Shown: one piece after another, positions 15,290 to 24,405 of the stretch
Layout of the letters: each line of letters begins with the position of its first letter
How positions within the stretch are numbered: the first letter of the stretch is position 1
Source of the DNA: Sulfuricurvum sp. IAE1
Lineage (GTDB): Bacteria; Campylobacterota; Campylobacteria; Campylobacterales; Sulfurimonadaceae
Assembly (NCBI RefSeq): GCF_004347735.1
Contig: NZ_SLTI01000060.1
Coordinates: 1 to 64,000, forward strand
Length of the DNA: 64,000 nt
Reading direction: 5' to 3'
The notes under the pieces: model-generated
Seen by the model: only the letters and a program-made list of their open reading frames with translations
Told to the model about the DNA's origin: nothing
Databases searched by the model: none
Made by a program: the position numbers and the translations under genes

Positions 15290-17215
15290 CTATTTTCGGT
15301 CGGCGGGAAAATTCCAGCTGACGATCCGCTCTTCGGGTATTCCCCGCGCGATCAGACGGCGGTACACTTCGGCCGCTTCGACCCAGGGGAGAATTAAAAA
15401 ACGTTTATCGGCGAGGGAATCGACGGTCTCGTCATCAAATTTTTGAACGGTCGTATCCAGAAACGTTTTCCCGATCCGGTGCTCCCTGGTATCGAGAACG
15501 GCGAACGGCCGGACCGAGAGGATCGCCGTATCTTCGCAGAGGGCATGAAAATAGCGGTCCATTGCGGGGAGTACGACGATCTCATCCCCATGGCTTCGGA
15601 CCAGTTCGGAAAGTACCGTATCAAACCGTTCGAAAACCGGGGTGACATGAGGAATCGCTTTGGAAAGGAGATGGTGTTTGTCACGGCATTCCGGGCAGAT
15701 GAGGTTGATTCCAAGAAGGCCGTAAAAAGAGGACCGATCCTCGCTCACTTCGGTACGGGCGTCGAGAGGATAAGGGAACCGTTCGTACGATGTGGATGTT
15801 TGACAGTGGGGACATTCGACCGTGATGGCGGAGTGGAAGCCATCAAGGGGCCGGGATGCAACGACCCTGCTCAGGGCCTGACGGTGATTGATGTCGTTGA
15901 GTTCGCGAAGTTGGGCGTAAACCTGCAGATATTCTTCGTCGGACATGACCGTCAGATTGACCGGAGAGTTCCACAGATACCGGGACGTATCGGCAATGTC
16001 TTTGATAAAACGTACCCGGTCGCGGATCATCCCTTTTCGTAAGGCCTGAGCGTGCAGGACGGTTCCCGGATAAGGAAGCACCATCGACCAGTCGGCGAAA
16101 TAGAGGCGGTGCTGCTGCTGAAAATCGAGGGTCGTCTGGAGAGTCTCTTTGGTTTCCGCCGGATCTCCGAAAAGGAAGTTGCCCTGTATCCCGATTTTGG
16201 CTTCGCGGGTCAGTCGAACCGCTTCGGCGATCTGATGCGCAAAGATTTTTTTCTGCATGCTTTCGATCACGGTGTCACTGGCGCTTTCGAATCCGTAAGA
16301 GATTTCGGTGCACCCCGCTTCTTTCATCGCACGGAGCATCGGGGCGCTGACCTGATCGACCCGAAGCTGACAATCGAACGTTATGTCGAGGCGTTTGGCC
16401 GCTTCGCAAAATTCGAGCACCCTGGCAATATTGGCTGAAAAGAGTTCGTCGTAGATTGCAAAATGGGTGACGCCGTAGGTCTCTTTCATCCGTTCGATAA
16501 AAGCGATCGTGTAGGGAATCGAATGGAGACGGTATTTTCCCATGCCGGCATGGTAACAGAAGGTGCATTTGAAAGGGCATGAACGGCTTGCCGAAATCGG
16601 AATGTATTTCCCCCCGAACGGATCGGTCTTGTGATGGGACCATGTCTGGCCGGTTTGGAGTTCAATGAACTCCCCGATACCCATCAGTTCGTAATCGGGA
16701 AAAGGGAGATCGTCGAGGCGAGGTATCGTGTCACCTTCGTTGCCTGACACAATACCTTGAGGTGTGCGGGTCCATACCCCCTTGGGAAGAGGGGTGTCTG
16801 AGGGGTTCGCGATGTAATCGAGCAGTTGTTCGAAAATTACCTCCCCTTCGCTGATCACCATGTAATCGGGCTGGAGCTCGGTGAGGACGATTTCGCTCTC
16901 GCATGCGGTGATGCCGCCGCCGAGAACAATCGCGGCATCGCTCAGCGGACGCAGGAAGCGGATCAGCTTTTCGAGCTGTTCGAACGCGATCGTGAGCGCG
17001 CCAAGCCCGATGACGTCGTAACGTTCCCGCGACAGGAGATCGCGGAGGTATTTTTCCCCTTCGACCCGTCCGACGTTGTTCATATTGAAACCGTGTACGG
17101 TGTGCCCCCGCGATCGGATGTAAGAGGCCAGATACGCCATTCCGATCGGAAAATACATCGTATTGGGTTCATCCACGTATGTCGGGGCTACCAATAAAAT
17201 TTTTTGTTTGTTCAT
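15290..17215 (-). CDS. B12-binding radical SAM protein with extra zinc-ribbon and C-terminal domain (first gene of operon B)
   Basis: The protein is 641 residues from the ATG at 17215; an in-frame TTG three codons earlier is less likely. Residues 1-150 form a cobalamin-binding domain (FPIGMAYLASYIRSRGHTVH, VIGLGALTIAFEQLEK, VLGGGITACE). The radical SAM core carries CPFKCTFC near residue 215. Near residue 470 come two CxxC pairs, in VECPHCQTS and LICPECRDKH, which look like a zinc ribbon. A further 110 residues include a Rossmann-like stretch (VLDTREHRIG, VYRRLIARGIPEERIVSW) resembling the nucleotide-binding tail of some sugar methyltransferases. It could be a cobalamin-dependent methylase of a sugar or peptide, which is inference. 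Confidence 0.83.
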   Translation of the reverse strand: MNKQKILLVAPTYVDEPNTMYFPIGMAYLASYIRSRGHTVHGFNMNNVGRVEGEKYLRDLLSRERYDVIGLGALTIAFEQLEKLIRFLRPLSDAAIVLGGGITACESEIVLTELQPDYMVISEGEVIFEQLLDYIANPSDTPLPKGVWTRTPQGIVSGNEGDTIPRLDDLPFPDYELMGIGEFIELQTGQTWSHHKTDPFGGKYIPISASRSCPFKCTFCYHAGMGKYRLHSIPYTIAFIERMKETYGVTHFAIYDELFSANIARVLEFCEAAKRLDITFDCQLRVDQVSAPMLRAMKEAGCTEISYGFESASDTVIESMQKKIFAHQIAEAVRLTREAKIGIQGNFLFGDPAETKETLQTTLDFQQQHRLYFADWSMVLPYPGTVLHAQALRKGMIRDRVRFIKDIADTSRYLWNSPVNLTVMSDEEYLQVYAQLRELNDINHRQALSRVVASRPLDGFHSAITVECPHCQTSTSYERFPYPLDARTEVSEDRSSFYGLLGINLICPECRDKHHLLSKAIPHVTPVFERFDTVLSELVRSHGDEIVVLPAMDRYFHALCEDTAILSVRPFAVLDTREHRIGKTFLDTTVQKFDDETVDSLADKRFLILPWVEAAEVYRRLIARGIPEERIVSWNFPADRK

Positions 17216-17457
17216 TAAGGGCAATCTTTTTCGGGTCGGCGGTTTCGCCGGGGTTTTAGGGTGCGTATGCGAAAAACGGGGACCATTTCGGCATTAATGC
17301 AAAATTATAATACAATAACATCACAAATAATGCTGTTGCATGCGGACGATGTCGATATTCAAGAAGCGGACAATCTGTAAAGTCTTATAACAAAGCATGG
17401 TGCGTAAGGCGCAAGCCTTCTTAAAAGTAATGAAATTTTATGAATAAAGTGTAGTGT
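17216..17457. promoter_or_regulatory. Divergent intergenic region with plus-strand -10 box and small hairpin
   Basis: This 242-bp AT-rich gap separates operon B from the aminotransferase/epimerase pair. TATAAT at 17306-17311 fits a plus-strand -10. AAGGC-GCAA-GCCTT (17406-17419) is a 5-bp stem with a GNRA tetraloop about 40 nt before the aminotransferase start, so it would lie in the 5' leader. No tRNA or open reading frame of note was seen. A minus-strand promoter must be here as well but could not be placed. Confidence 0.5.
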
Positions 17458-18564
17458 ATGGCCAATTCTTTCCGCGTCCCCTATGTCGATCTCCCCTCGC
17501 AATACCGTCGATACGGGACCGAACTTCTCGAAACGCTCCAGACGATCGCCTCATCGGGGCAATTTATCCTCCGGGAGGAAGTTTCCCGGTTCGAATCCGA
17601 AGCGGCACGATACCTCGGCGTACGGTATGCTGTCGGGGTTAACAGTGGTACGGATGCGCTGTGGCTGAGCCTGAGGGCGATGGGAATCGCCGAGGGAGAT
17701 GAAGTGATCACCGTTTCCCATACGTTTGTCGCTACGATCGCCGCAATTGTTCATGTCGGTGCGAAACCCGTACTGGTCGATATCGCGGAGGACGGCAATA
17801 TCGATCCCGAAAAAATAGAAGGGGCGATCACCCCCCGTACGAAAGCGATTGTCGTCGTCCATATGAATGGGAAGGTATGCGACATGGAGACGATCGAACC
17901 CATAGCGCTGCGGCACGGGTTGTTGATCCTTGAAGACGCGGCACAGGCTTTCGGGGCACGTTACAAGGAACGATTTGCCGGCAGTTTCGGGGTGTGCGGG
18001 GCGTTTAGTTTCCACCCGATGAAAGTGCTCGGCTGCATGGGAGACGGAGGGCTGGTGACGACCGATGACGAGGCGGTCTACCGGCAGCTATTGTTGCTAC
18101 GTAACCATGGGCAGTTGAGCAAATCCGAATTGGTTCTTTTCGGATACAACAGCCGGCTGGATAACCTTCAGGCCGCCGTACTCATCAAAAAACTTCCTTA
18201 TCTCGAAGAGGAACTTCTGGAGCGTGAGCGGGTGGCACGATACTATCAGAACGGCCTTGGCGGCATACCGCATGTTCGGTTGCCGGCATTTCATGAGAAC
18301 GGCCGTCGGGACGTTTTCTCAAGTTACGTGATCCGGGCCGAGAACCGTGACGGACTCTTCGATTATCTGATGGAGAACGGGGTTGAAGTCGCTATTCACT
18401 GGAAGATTCCCAACCACCGCCAGGCGCAGCTGGGGCTCGATGGTTTCGGTCTGGAGACGACCGAACGCTATTCGGCCGAAATCCTTTCGCTTCCGATCCA
18501 TCCTTATCTCGATGAATCGCAGACCCGTTACGTGGTCGACAAAGTTATCGAATTTTATGCGTAA
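17458..18564 (+). CDS. DegT/DnrJ/EryC1/StrS-family PLP aminotransferase
   Basis: The protein is 368 residues. FRVPYVDLPSQYRRYG opens the family fold. VNSGTDALWLSLRAMGI, the PLP-phosphate region, follows. LEDAAQAFGARYKE contains the PLP-nitrogen Asp, and SFHPMKVLGCMGDGG carries the Schiff-base Lys. Sugar aminotransferases of this family add an amino group to 3- or 4-keto NDP-sugars in pathways such as pseudaminic, legionaminic or other amino sugars. ATG at 17458 has only a weak ribosome site. It overlaps the next epimerase gene by 8 bp. It is on the opposite strand to the rest of the island but flanked by it on both sides. Confidence 0.88.
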   Translation: MANSFRVPYVDLPSQYRRYGTELLETLQTIASSGQFILREEVSRFESEAARYLGVRYAVGVNSGTDALWLSLRAMGIAEGDEVITVSHTFVATIAAIVHVGAKPVLVDIAEDGNIDPEKIEGAITPRTKAIVVVHMNGKVCDMETIEPIALRHGLLILEDAAQAFGARYKERFAGSFGVCGAFSFHPMKVLGCMGDGGLVTTDDEAVYRQLLLLRNHGQLSKSELVLFGYNSRLDNLQAAVLIKKLPYLEEELLERERVARYYQNGLGGIPHVRLPAFHENGRRDVFSSYVIRAENRDGLFDYLMENGVEVAIHWKIPNHRQAQLGLDGFGLETTERYSAEILSLPIHPYLDESQTRYVVDKVIEFYA

Positions 18565-19441
18565 CCTTCCCCATTCCGTTCTTCTCATCGGTTCTGAAGG
18601 TTTTTTGGGAAAGACGCTGAAAAAGCTGCTTGAATTTCACGGGTACGATGTCATCGGGATCGATATCAAAGCCAGCGACGACGCGGGAACGTATCGCCGG
18701 TTTATTCATAAAAACATACACGATCTTACCCCGGAAGACCTCTCTTTTGTCGCGTCCTTGGGCTCATATGGCCTGATCAATGCCGGAGGTGTGTCCCGCA
18801 GCGGTATCGCGGCACAAAATGCGTCACAGTCATCGCACGACACGATCACTTCGTATCTTAAGCTGCTGGAAATGCTCGACGAAACCCCTCCCGAATGGAT
18901 GGCACTGACCAGCACGCGCGAAGTGGATTTGCTCCTTAACGGCAAGGAGGGGCTTAGCGGAAAACGGCTTATCTACCCCGCATTGAAGCTGGGAACCGAA
19001 CTGATTGCGGAATCGTTTCAGAGTCATTGGCGAATTCCGGTCGCCATTTTTCGGCTATCCGATCTGTTCGGACCCGGGGATCATCCCTCCAAGGCGATGC
19101 AAACGTTTTTGCGCAAAGCGAAGTCCAACGAAGATATTTATGTGGACGCACCCGAGCTGAAACTTCATTTGACCGAAGTCAACGAGGTAGCGGAACGTAT
19201 TTATGCGGAGGTGTGTCGTATGACCCTTGCACCGGTGCCGCAAACGGAACTGATCCATGTTTGGGACGGCGATTACGCACTTTCCCTTTTGGAACTGGCG
19301 TATCTTGCCTGTGAACTTAATCCGCAAAGTCGAAGCGTAGTGGTAACGCCCTATCCGATGAGTCTGGAATATGGCGTACTTGAGAAGCTCACGTTGCCCC
19401 ACCGCCGTGTTTTAGAGAAGATCAACGCAGCTTTGGGTTAA
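18557..19441 (+). CDS. NAD-dependent epimerase/dehydratase-like protein
   Basis: The protein is 294 residues. The N-terminal SVLLIGSEGFLGKTLKKLLE is a GxxGxxG-type nucleotide-binding motif, followed by VIGIDIK and a NAGGVSRSG strand; IFRLSDLFGPGDHPSKAMQTF and LTEVNEVAERIY are typical of extended SDR sugar epimerases and reductases. The catalytic YxxxK is not obvious at the usual place (LIYPALKLG may fill it), so the chemistry may differ. The start ATG overlaps the aminotransferase stop (ATGCGTAA), showing translational coupling. Its stop overlaps that of the convergent radical SAM gene by 4 bp. Confidence 0.75.
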   Translation: MRNLPHSVLLIGSEGFLGKTLKKLLEFHGYDVIGIDIKASDDAGTYRRFIHKNIHDLTPEDLSFVASLGSYGLINAGGVSRSGIAAQNASQSSHDTITSYLKLLEMLDETPPEWMALTSTREVDLLLNGKEGLSGKRLIYPALKLGTELIAESFQSHWRIPVAIFRLSDLFGPGDHPSKAMQTFLRKAKSNEDIYVDAPELKLHLTEVNEVAERIYAEVCRMTLAPVPQTELIHVWDGDYALSLLELAYLACELNPQSRSVVVTPYPMSLEYGVLEKLTLPHRRVLEKINAALG

Positions 19442-20550
19442 CAACGGTAACGGTGGCGGAGCCCTTCAATACCGCTTACCGTAATTGATGCACGTGCGGC
19501 GGAAGCTTCCCATGATACCAGGTACCGTTCCCACTGTTCCGGTTCGACGAGCGGAAATTCAAAAAAGTTTTCATTCGGATAATTGCCCTGGATGGCGGCA
19601 AGATTAATATCGACTCCTAGGCTGTCCGCAATCGTGATCGCAAGAGTGACTTCGTCGATATTGGAGCGCATGACCGTATAGTTCCACAAAACAAGATCGT
19701 TTCGGCCGACCTGTTTTTGCCGGTCGGCGAGCACCGTGATGGTGCCGAAGATTTTGGCGTGGTCGAGATGGTAGCGGATCGTATTGACCGTTTCGGGAAC
19801 GGCGCCGTCCATCGAGACGATGAAGCGGGTATCGCCGCGAAGGTTCAGAATGGCATCGATTTTTTGGGCGTCCAGCAGCGAACCGTTGGTAATGATAATT
19901 TTCCGCATCGCCTCATCCCCGGCTTCTCCGATTACTTGGACATCGTGCGTAAAGTTTTTATCGAGGAACACTTCGCCGCCCTGCCAGCGGATTGCACTGA
20001 GATATTGCCCGGCTTTTTCGATTTCGTCTTTGATTTTCGGTGAATGTTTCAGTTTGCTCGCGTGAGGCTGTCCGCACATGATGCAGCCCGCATTGCACGC
20101 AAGGATGCTTTGGCAGTCCAGAACCGCGGGGAGCGCTTCGGCATAAAGGCGTTGCGAACGGTAGTCCTCAATCCCTTGCCGCAAGTTGGACGAAGCCTTT
20201 CCGGAAGGATCGAGACGGCGGGGATCGATATCGGGAAAGATCAGCTCGCGGGGCGGGATGGGCTGGGCAGCGTGAGTGTAAACCCCTCGCAGATAGGGAC
20301 ATTCCCTCTCGCATCCTCCCTTTTCGTAATCGCCTTCGAGAAAAGATTGGCGGATGTTACGGATGGTTTCATTGTTCCATAGCTCCGGCAGCGAGAACTG
20401 CTCCAAAGAGCCCAGCCGAATACGGTTCTGGGGGCAGACGGTGGCATCTCCGGCGGCGTTGATCCATAAGTAAAACCAGGGGTGGATGCAGGGTTTGCCC
20501 GGTGTTTGGAGCGATTCGAGAAACGAGTGTTCGCAGGAAGTTTCGTGCAT
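19438..20550 (-). CDS. Radical SAM protein with N-terminal SPASM-like region (last gene of operon A)
   Basis: The protein is 370 residues from ATG 20550 (GGTGA 5 nt upstream); a GTG at 20559 overlapping the carbamoyltransferase stop is an alternative. Residues about 15-90 hold Cys pairs in a SPASM-like setting (CIHPWFYLWINAAGDATVCP, then CERECPYLRG). The radical SAM site CNAGCIMC comes after them, near residue 150, followed by IRWQGGEVFLD. Thus the auxiliary-cluster cysteines lie before, not after, the barrel. The protein at 26905 has the same plan. The target could be a sugar, a lipid-linked glycan or a peptide; the sequence does not say. Confidence 0.82.
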   Translation of the reverse strand: MHETSCEHSFLESLQTPGKPCIHPWFYLWINAAGDATVCPQNRIRLGSLEQFSLPELWNNETIRNIRQSFLEGDYEKGGCERECPYLRGVYTHAAQPIPPRELIFPDIDPRRLDPSGKASSNLRQGIEDYRSQRLYAEALPAVLDCQSILACNAGCIMCGQPHASKLKHSPKIKDEIEKAGQYLSAIRWQGGEVFLDKNFTHDVQVIGEAGDEAMRKIIITNGSLLDAQKIDAILNLRGDTRFIVSMDGAVPETVNTIRYHLDHAKIFGTITVLADRQKQVGRNDLVLWNYTVMRSNIDEVTLAITIADSLGVDINLAAIQGNYPNENFFEFPLVEPEQWERYLVSWEASAARASITVSGIEGLRHRYRC

Positions 20551-20555
20551 GGGAG

Positions 20556-22232
20556 TCACCGACAGAGGTAAGGGGGGATGAGTAATCCATCCACCACGTT
20601 GTTTCGGAATGCGCGAAGGGCGTCGTACTCAGTATTGACGATCGGTTCTTCGTGGGCATTGAAAGAAGTATTGATCAATGCGGGACATCCCGTTTTAGCG
20701 TACCAGCGCATCAGCAGCGCGTGGACGAACGGGTTGCTGTCTTTCGTGACGAACTGGGGGCGCACGGTTCCGTCGATGTGGACCACTGCTTCGGCTTTTT
20801 CCCTGAGCAACGGTTTGGCATCGTACGTCATTGTCATAAAAAACCCTTTTTCGACACTGCGATCGTTTTTAAAAACGACACACTCTCCGGCGAGTTCAAG
20901 CGGTATCATCGGTGCGAGGGGCATAAAGGTGTCGCGGCCCAGCTGCGCATTGATCTTTGCGATAATGCGCCGTTGCATCGGCGAAGCGAGAATACTCCGG
21001 TTGCCCAGCGCGCGGGGGCCGAATTCGGCCCGTCCCTGTATCAGTCCCAGTGTGTTCCCGCTTTCGAGCATCTCTACGGCCGCATCGATCAGGTTGTCGG
21101 GAGACTCGGCAACGATACCGTTTCGACGAAGTGTTTCAACAGCGCCGGAAGGATCGATTTTGTATCCGAGATAGACCGACTCCAGTTTTCCGGGTCGGGT
21201 CTTACCGTTTTTCCAGAGCCATGCGTAGCAGCCTCCGGCACAGATGCCCGCATCTCCCATATTCGGATAGACGAAAAGGTCGATCGCTTCGTCAATTTCG
21301 TACAGTGCCTGATTAAGGCTGATGTTTGAAAATACCCCTCCGGCGACGGCGATATTGCGGATATCGGTTTGATGCAGATAATAGTGTACGAGCTCGGTGA
21401 CCATGCGTTCAAAATGTTTTTGGGTCGCCGCGGCCAGATCTTCTGGGGTAAATCCGGAGGCTTCGGCGAGGAGTGTATCGGAATAATTGGAAAAGAAAGG
21501 GCGGTAATAAGCCCCCAGATTAGCGACTATTCTGTCTTCTTGGACCTGCACCATTTTTTCGACGAACGCCGTAGCCTTGTCCGCATTCCCGTATGCCGCA
21601 AGGCCCGTAACTTTACCTTCGTGTCGGTTCGGGGTGAAACCGCACAGTTTCGTCATCCTGCCGTAAAAATAGCCCAAGCTGTTCCAGCTGGGTGAGGTAT
21701 ACAGTTCTTGAAATCCCGCGGGAGTTGCGATTCCGATTGTCAGGGAACGGTAGTCTCCCCGTCCGTCTGCGGTGATGACGAGGGCTTTTTCCATCCCCGA
21801 AGGGACATAGGCCGAAGCGACATGCGACATATGGTGATGAATCCGCTCGATCGGAACTTCCCGGCCGAAAAACATGCGGACGCGCTCCATGAATTCACCG
21901 TATTTTTCGGTATCCACTTCCGTTTCGGTCGTAATCCTCGAACGGATGATTTCCCCCGCTTCGCTTTTTGGATCGACGTCGATCAGGGTTTGCATGAATG
22001 CGGCTTTTTGACTGTCGGTTTCACATCCGTTCGAAAAACCGTAAACGATCAGGTCAATGTCTTCTGGGGTGATGCGCGCGTCCTCCAGGCACCACTTCAG
22101 CGCGTTTTCGGGAAAATTGGTGTCCAGCTTGATTCGGCTGAAACGCTCTTCGTTCGCGGCGCAGAGCAAGCGTTCGTCATGGAAAAGGGCAACGCCGCTT
22201 TCACCTCCGCAACTGATTCCAAGAATATGCAT
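20556..22232 (-). CDS. Carbamoyltransferase of the NodU/CmcH family
   Basis: The protein is 558 residues. It has GISCGGESGVALFHDERLL, NEERFSRIKLDTNFP, the metal-binding HHHMSHVASAYVPSG, ITADGRGDYRS, and the C-terminal YrdC-like part with RAEFGPRALGNRSILASP and NTSFNAHEEPIV. This family forms carbamoyl-adenylate from carbamoyl phosphate and ATP and passes the carbamoyl group to a hydroxyl of a sugar or antibiotic (nodulation factor, cephamycin, tobramycin). In this operon it probably O-carbamoylates the glycan. Its ATG follows directly after the stop of the methyltransferase gene. Confidence 0.9.
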   Translation of the reverse strand: MHILGISCGGESGVALFHDERLLCAANEERFSRIKLDTNFPENALKWCLEDARITPEDIDLIVYGFSNGCETDSQKAAFMQTLIDVDPKSEAGEIIRSRITTETEVDTEKYGEFMERVRMFFGREVPIERIHHHMSHVASAYVPSGMEKALVITADGRGDYRSLTIGIATPAGFQELYTSPSWNSLGYFYGRMTKLCGFTPNRHEGKVTGLAAYGNADKATAFVEKMVQVQEDRIVANLGAYYRPFFSNYSDTLLAEASGFTPEDLAAATQKHFERMVTELVHYYLHQTDIRNIAVAGGVFSNISLNQALYEIDEAIDLFVYPNMGDAGICAGGCYAWLWKNGKTRPGKLESVYLGYKIDPSGAVETLRRNGIVAESPDNLIDAAVEMLESGNTLGLIQGRAEFGPRALGNRSILASPMQRRIIAKINAQLGRDTFMPLAPMIPLELAGECVVFKNDRSVEKGFFMTMTYDAKPLLREKAEAVVHIDGTVRPQFVTKDSNPFVHALLMRWYAKTGCPALINTSFNAHEEPIVNTEYDALRAFRNNVVDGLLIPPYLCR

Positions 22233-23270
22233 TCAAGCGTCCTTTTCAAATGATTCGAGTATTTCGGTCAACCCCTCAAGGCGTTTGGAAGCAGTGCCGC
22301 AGCGTTCTGCCGGGGCGTGTTTCCGCGTGTAGGGGTCGAACGGCGGTTTGGCTCTGACAAGTTCGTACAGAGTGATGAGCCGCTCGCCCAGCAGGTACGC
22401 ACTGCCGTTTCCGAAGTCGCGCGTAAACCGTTTTAGCGCTTCGGAGGCGGGAAATTCGTTCTGCCCGACCGGAAGGGTGTACTGATCGACTCCCGTTGCG
22501 GGAAAGACAAAGTTTTCAAAATCGGCACGGTTTTGGGGCGTGATATGGAAGTCGACCCGAAAGTTCTCATCTTTCTCGTTGAAATTGTAGTCCCATCCTT
22601 CGTAGTCAACAAACCGTGAAACTCCTTCGATGGCGAACTGGTCGGGATGGAACGCTTTCCATACGGGAGCGAAAAAATCATCCAGCAAGTCGCCGATCCA
22701 TTGGCCGATACCGTGGCCGGCAAATCGCGCTTCGAGCGTTTGGCGAACCGTTCGGGGATCGAGGTGTCCGGTGAGTTTTCGCAAATGGCCCACGAGCCAT
22801 CGGCTCCAACTCCCGGAGCGGTAGACCCTCATCCATATTTGTGCTTCCTTTTCATTCAGAAGCGGACAAAGGTTGCGCATGAAAGCATTGCCGTTTTCAA
22901 GATGATGCCAGATGCCGAATACGAGGACCGTATCGGCTTTCGCGTCGATAGGTATTTCACGGGTGATATCGCATTCCACTGAAACGACATTGGAGATTCC
23001 CGACTCGGCGCAGTACGCATGCATCCACGCTATCTGCGCAGCGCTTTGGTCGAGATGGTATACCTGCCGTGCCCCCATTTTCGCCACGGTGAGTGCCTGA
23101 AAACCGGTACCGATGTCGATGACTGTTTTATCCTTGAAAAAATCGTTTTCCAACCCTCTGAACCGGAGTTCGTTCAGAATACGGCGTTCGTATTTTTGGA
23201 GTGCGCTTTCAATGTCGCGGTAGACGATGTATCGGTGTACGTGCTCGGCGAAAAACTCTTTGTTATCCAC
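22233..23270 (-). CDS. Class I SAM-dependent methyltransferase
   Basis: The protein is 345 residues. VIDIGTGFQALTVAKMGARQ is motif I of Rossmann-fold methyltransferases, VYHLDQSAAQIAWMHAY is the acidic motif II region, and FGIWHHLENGNAFMRNL is the post-motif of sugar or small-molecule O/N-methyltransferases. The second half (about 150 residues) is not recognised and includes YEGWDYNFNEKDENF. The start is GTG at 23270 with GGAG about 10 nt upstream, inside the end of the preceding gene (8-bp overlap). A methylated glycan residue is the likely product, but the acceptor is unknown. Confidence 0.8.
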   Translation of the reverse strand: MDNKEFFAEHVHRYIVYRDIESALQKYERRILNELRFRGLENDFFKDKTVIDIGTGFQALTVAKMGARQVYHLDQSAAQIAWMHAYCAESGISNVVSVECDITREIPIDAKADTVLVFGIWHHLENGNAFMRNLCPLLNEKEAQIWMRVYRSGSWSRWLVGHLRKLTGHLDPRTVRQTLEARFAGHGIGQWIGDLLDDFFAPVWKAFHPDQFAIEGVSRFVDYEGWDYNFNEKDENFRVDFHITPQNRADFENFVFPATGVDQYTLPVGQNEFPASEALKRFTRDFGNGSAYLLGERLITLYELVRAKPPFDPYTRKHAPAERCGTASKRLEGLTEILESFEKDA

Positions 23271-24405
23271 GTTTTTTGATCTCCTCGGAAGTTTCAGAGA
23301 GTCTATGGTACCAGGTGTGCTGAGCGAGTGCCTTATTCCGTCCGTTCTCCCCGATTCGGCGTAACGTTTCCGGATGGCGCAACAGTTCGCTTAAAAGCCC
23401 ACGATCTTGGCCGACGTCGAGAGCGATGTATTCTTCTCCTTCGGCGGCCATCGTTCCAAGTCCTCCGAATTCCCGATCCTGTACCGATTTCCGTACAACG
23501 ACGGGAACCCCCGAGAGCATGGCGTCAAATACTCTGAAATGAGGGCCGACGCCTTCGTGAATCACCGTTTTGGAACGGTTGAAAGCCTCGTTGAGTTCCG
23601 TTGGGGTTCCCAGTTCCCCGCCGTATAAACGTGCATAGTCATCCCAGAGTTTCCAGTTCTCTCCGCCGAAAATAGCCATCGGCTCAACCGATTCGTTCCT
23701 CAGCAGCCAGTCGAGAAAATATTTTCGCCGGGCGGTACGGATGATTCGGCACCCGATATCATAGCGAAGCGTTGCGTCGTCGTGCAATGTTTCCCCCCTT
23801 CCGCGGGATTCGAGCCAAAGTTCCACCTCTTGGAGATAACGGTCGTTGTTGACGATCGTATCTTGCTCTCCCCAGCGCGTTTCGAATGTTTCGACGACGT
23901 CGCGGAATGTCGCAGCCGCGCTGTTTCGGAAGCAAATCGGCCTCTCCAGCAGCTTCTGATCCCATGGTTTTGGGATGTGGCCGACAAAAACGCTTTCAAA
24001 CGTTTTGGGGATAGAAACGGGAAAGTAGTTGTCCGGGTCGGACGCTGGAGGGAGCCATAATGATTTACACCCTTTCTCCGGGAGATAATCGGCCATCCAT
24101 TCGCTGCTGAAAAAGCAGACGAGCTCACTTCCGCGAATCGCTTCGAGTTTTCTGCCCGAAAGGTCGACCAGCCAGCTGACGTGCGTTATCTTTTCGGGGA
24201 AACCGTCGATTTCCGCTTTGCAGCGGTTCATCTCGAAAAAAACGTTCGGAGAATATTCGGCAATGAAATCGTTCAGCCGTTTTCCTTCCAGAAAGCCGCA
24301 TCTTCCCCTGACCGTGAATCCGTGTCGTTCGAACGCTTTTTGGAGGGACCCGAAGAGCCCCCGGTAAAACGGGGTGTCCGAAGGCATGAAAAGGGCAAGT
24401 CGCAT
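23263..24405 (-). CDS. CgeB-like glycosyltransferase, paralogue 1
   Basis: The protein is 380 residues. It starts LALFMPSDTPFYRGLFGSL and has a GT-B-like fold: VSWLVDLSGRKLEAI, LPPASDPDNYFPV, VFVGHIPKPWDQ and a donor-side motif HFRVFDAMLSGVPVVVRKS. This is the pattern of the CgeB/spore-maturation glycosyltransferase group (GT1/GT4-like). It is the most diverged of three paralogues in this operon (others at 24405 and 27993). Its start overlaps the upstream paralogue stop by one base (TGATG). It likely transfers a sugar of the flagellar or surface glycan in the cytoplasm. Confidence 0.78.
   Translation of the reverse strand: MRLALFMPSDTPFYRGLFGSLQKAFERHGFTVRGRCGFLEGKRLNDFIAEYSPNVFFEMNRCKAEIDGFPEKITHVSWLVDLSGRKLEAIRGSELVCFFSSEWMADYLPEKGCKSLWLPPASDPDNYFPVSIPKTFESVFVGHIPKPWDQKLLERPICFRNSAAATFRDVVETFETRWGEQDTIVNNDRYLQEVELWLESRGRGETLHDDATLRYDIGCRIIRTARRKYFLDWLLRNESVEPMAIFGGENWKLWDDYARLYGGELGTPTELNEAFNRSKTVIHEGVGPHFRVFDAMLSGVPVVVRKSVQDREFGGLGTMAAEGEEYIALDVGQDRGLLSELLRHPETLRRIGENGRNKALAQHTWYHRLSETSEEIKKRG

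Noticed and set aside
17216-17457. A tRNA or small RNA gene in the largest gap of the glycan island
   Set aside because: No cloverleaf or long helix can be formed; only a 5-bp hairpin is seen.
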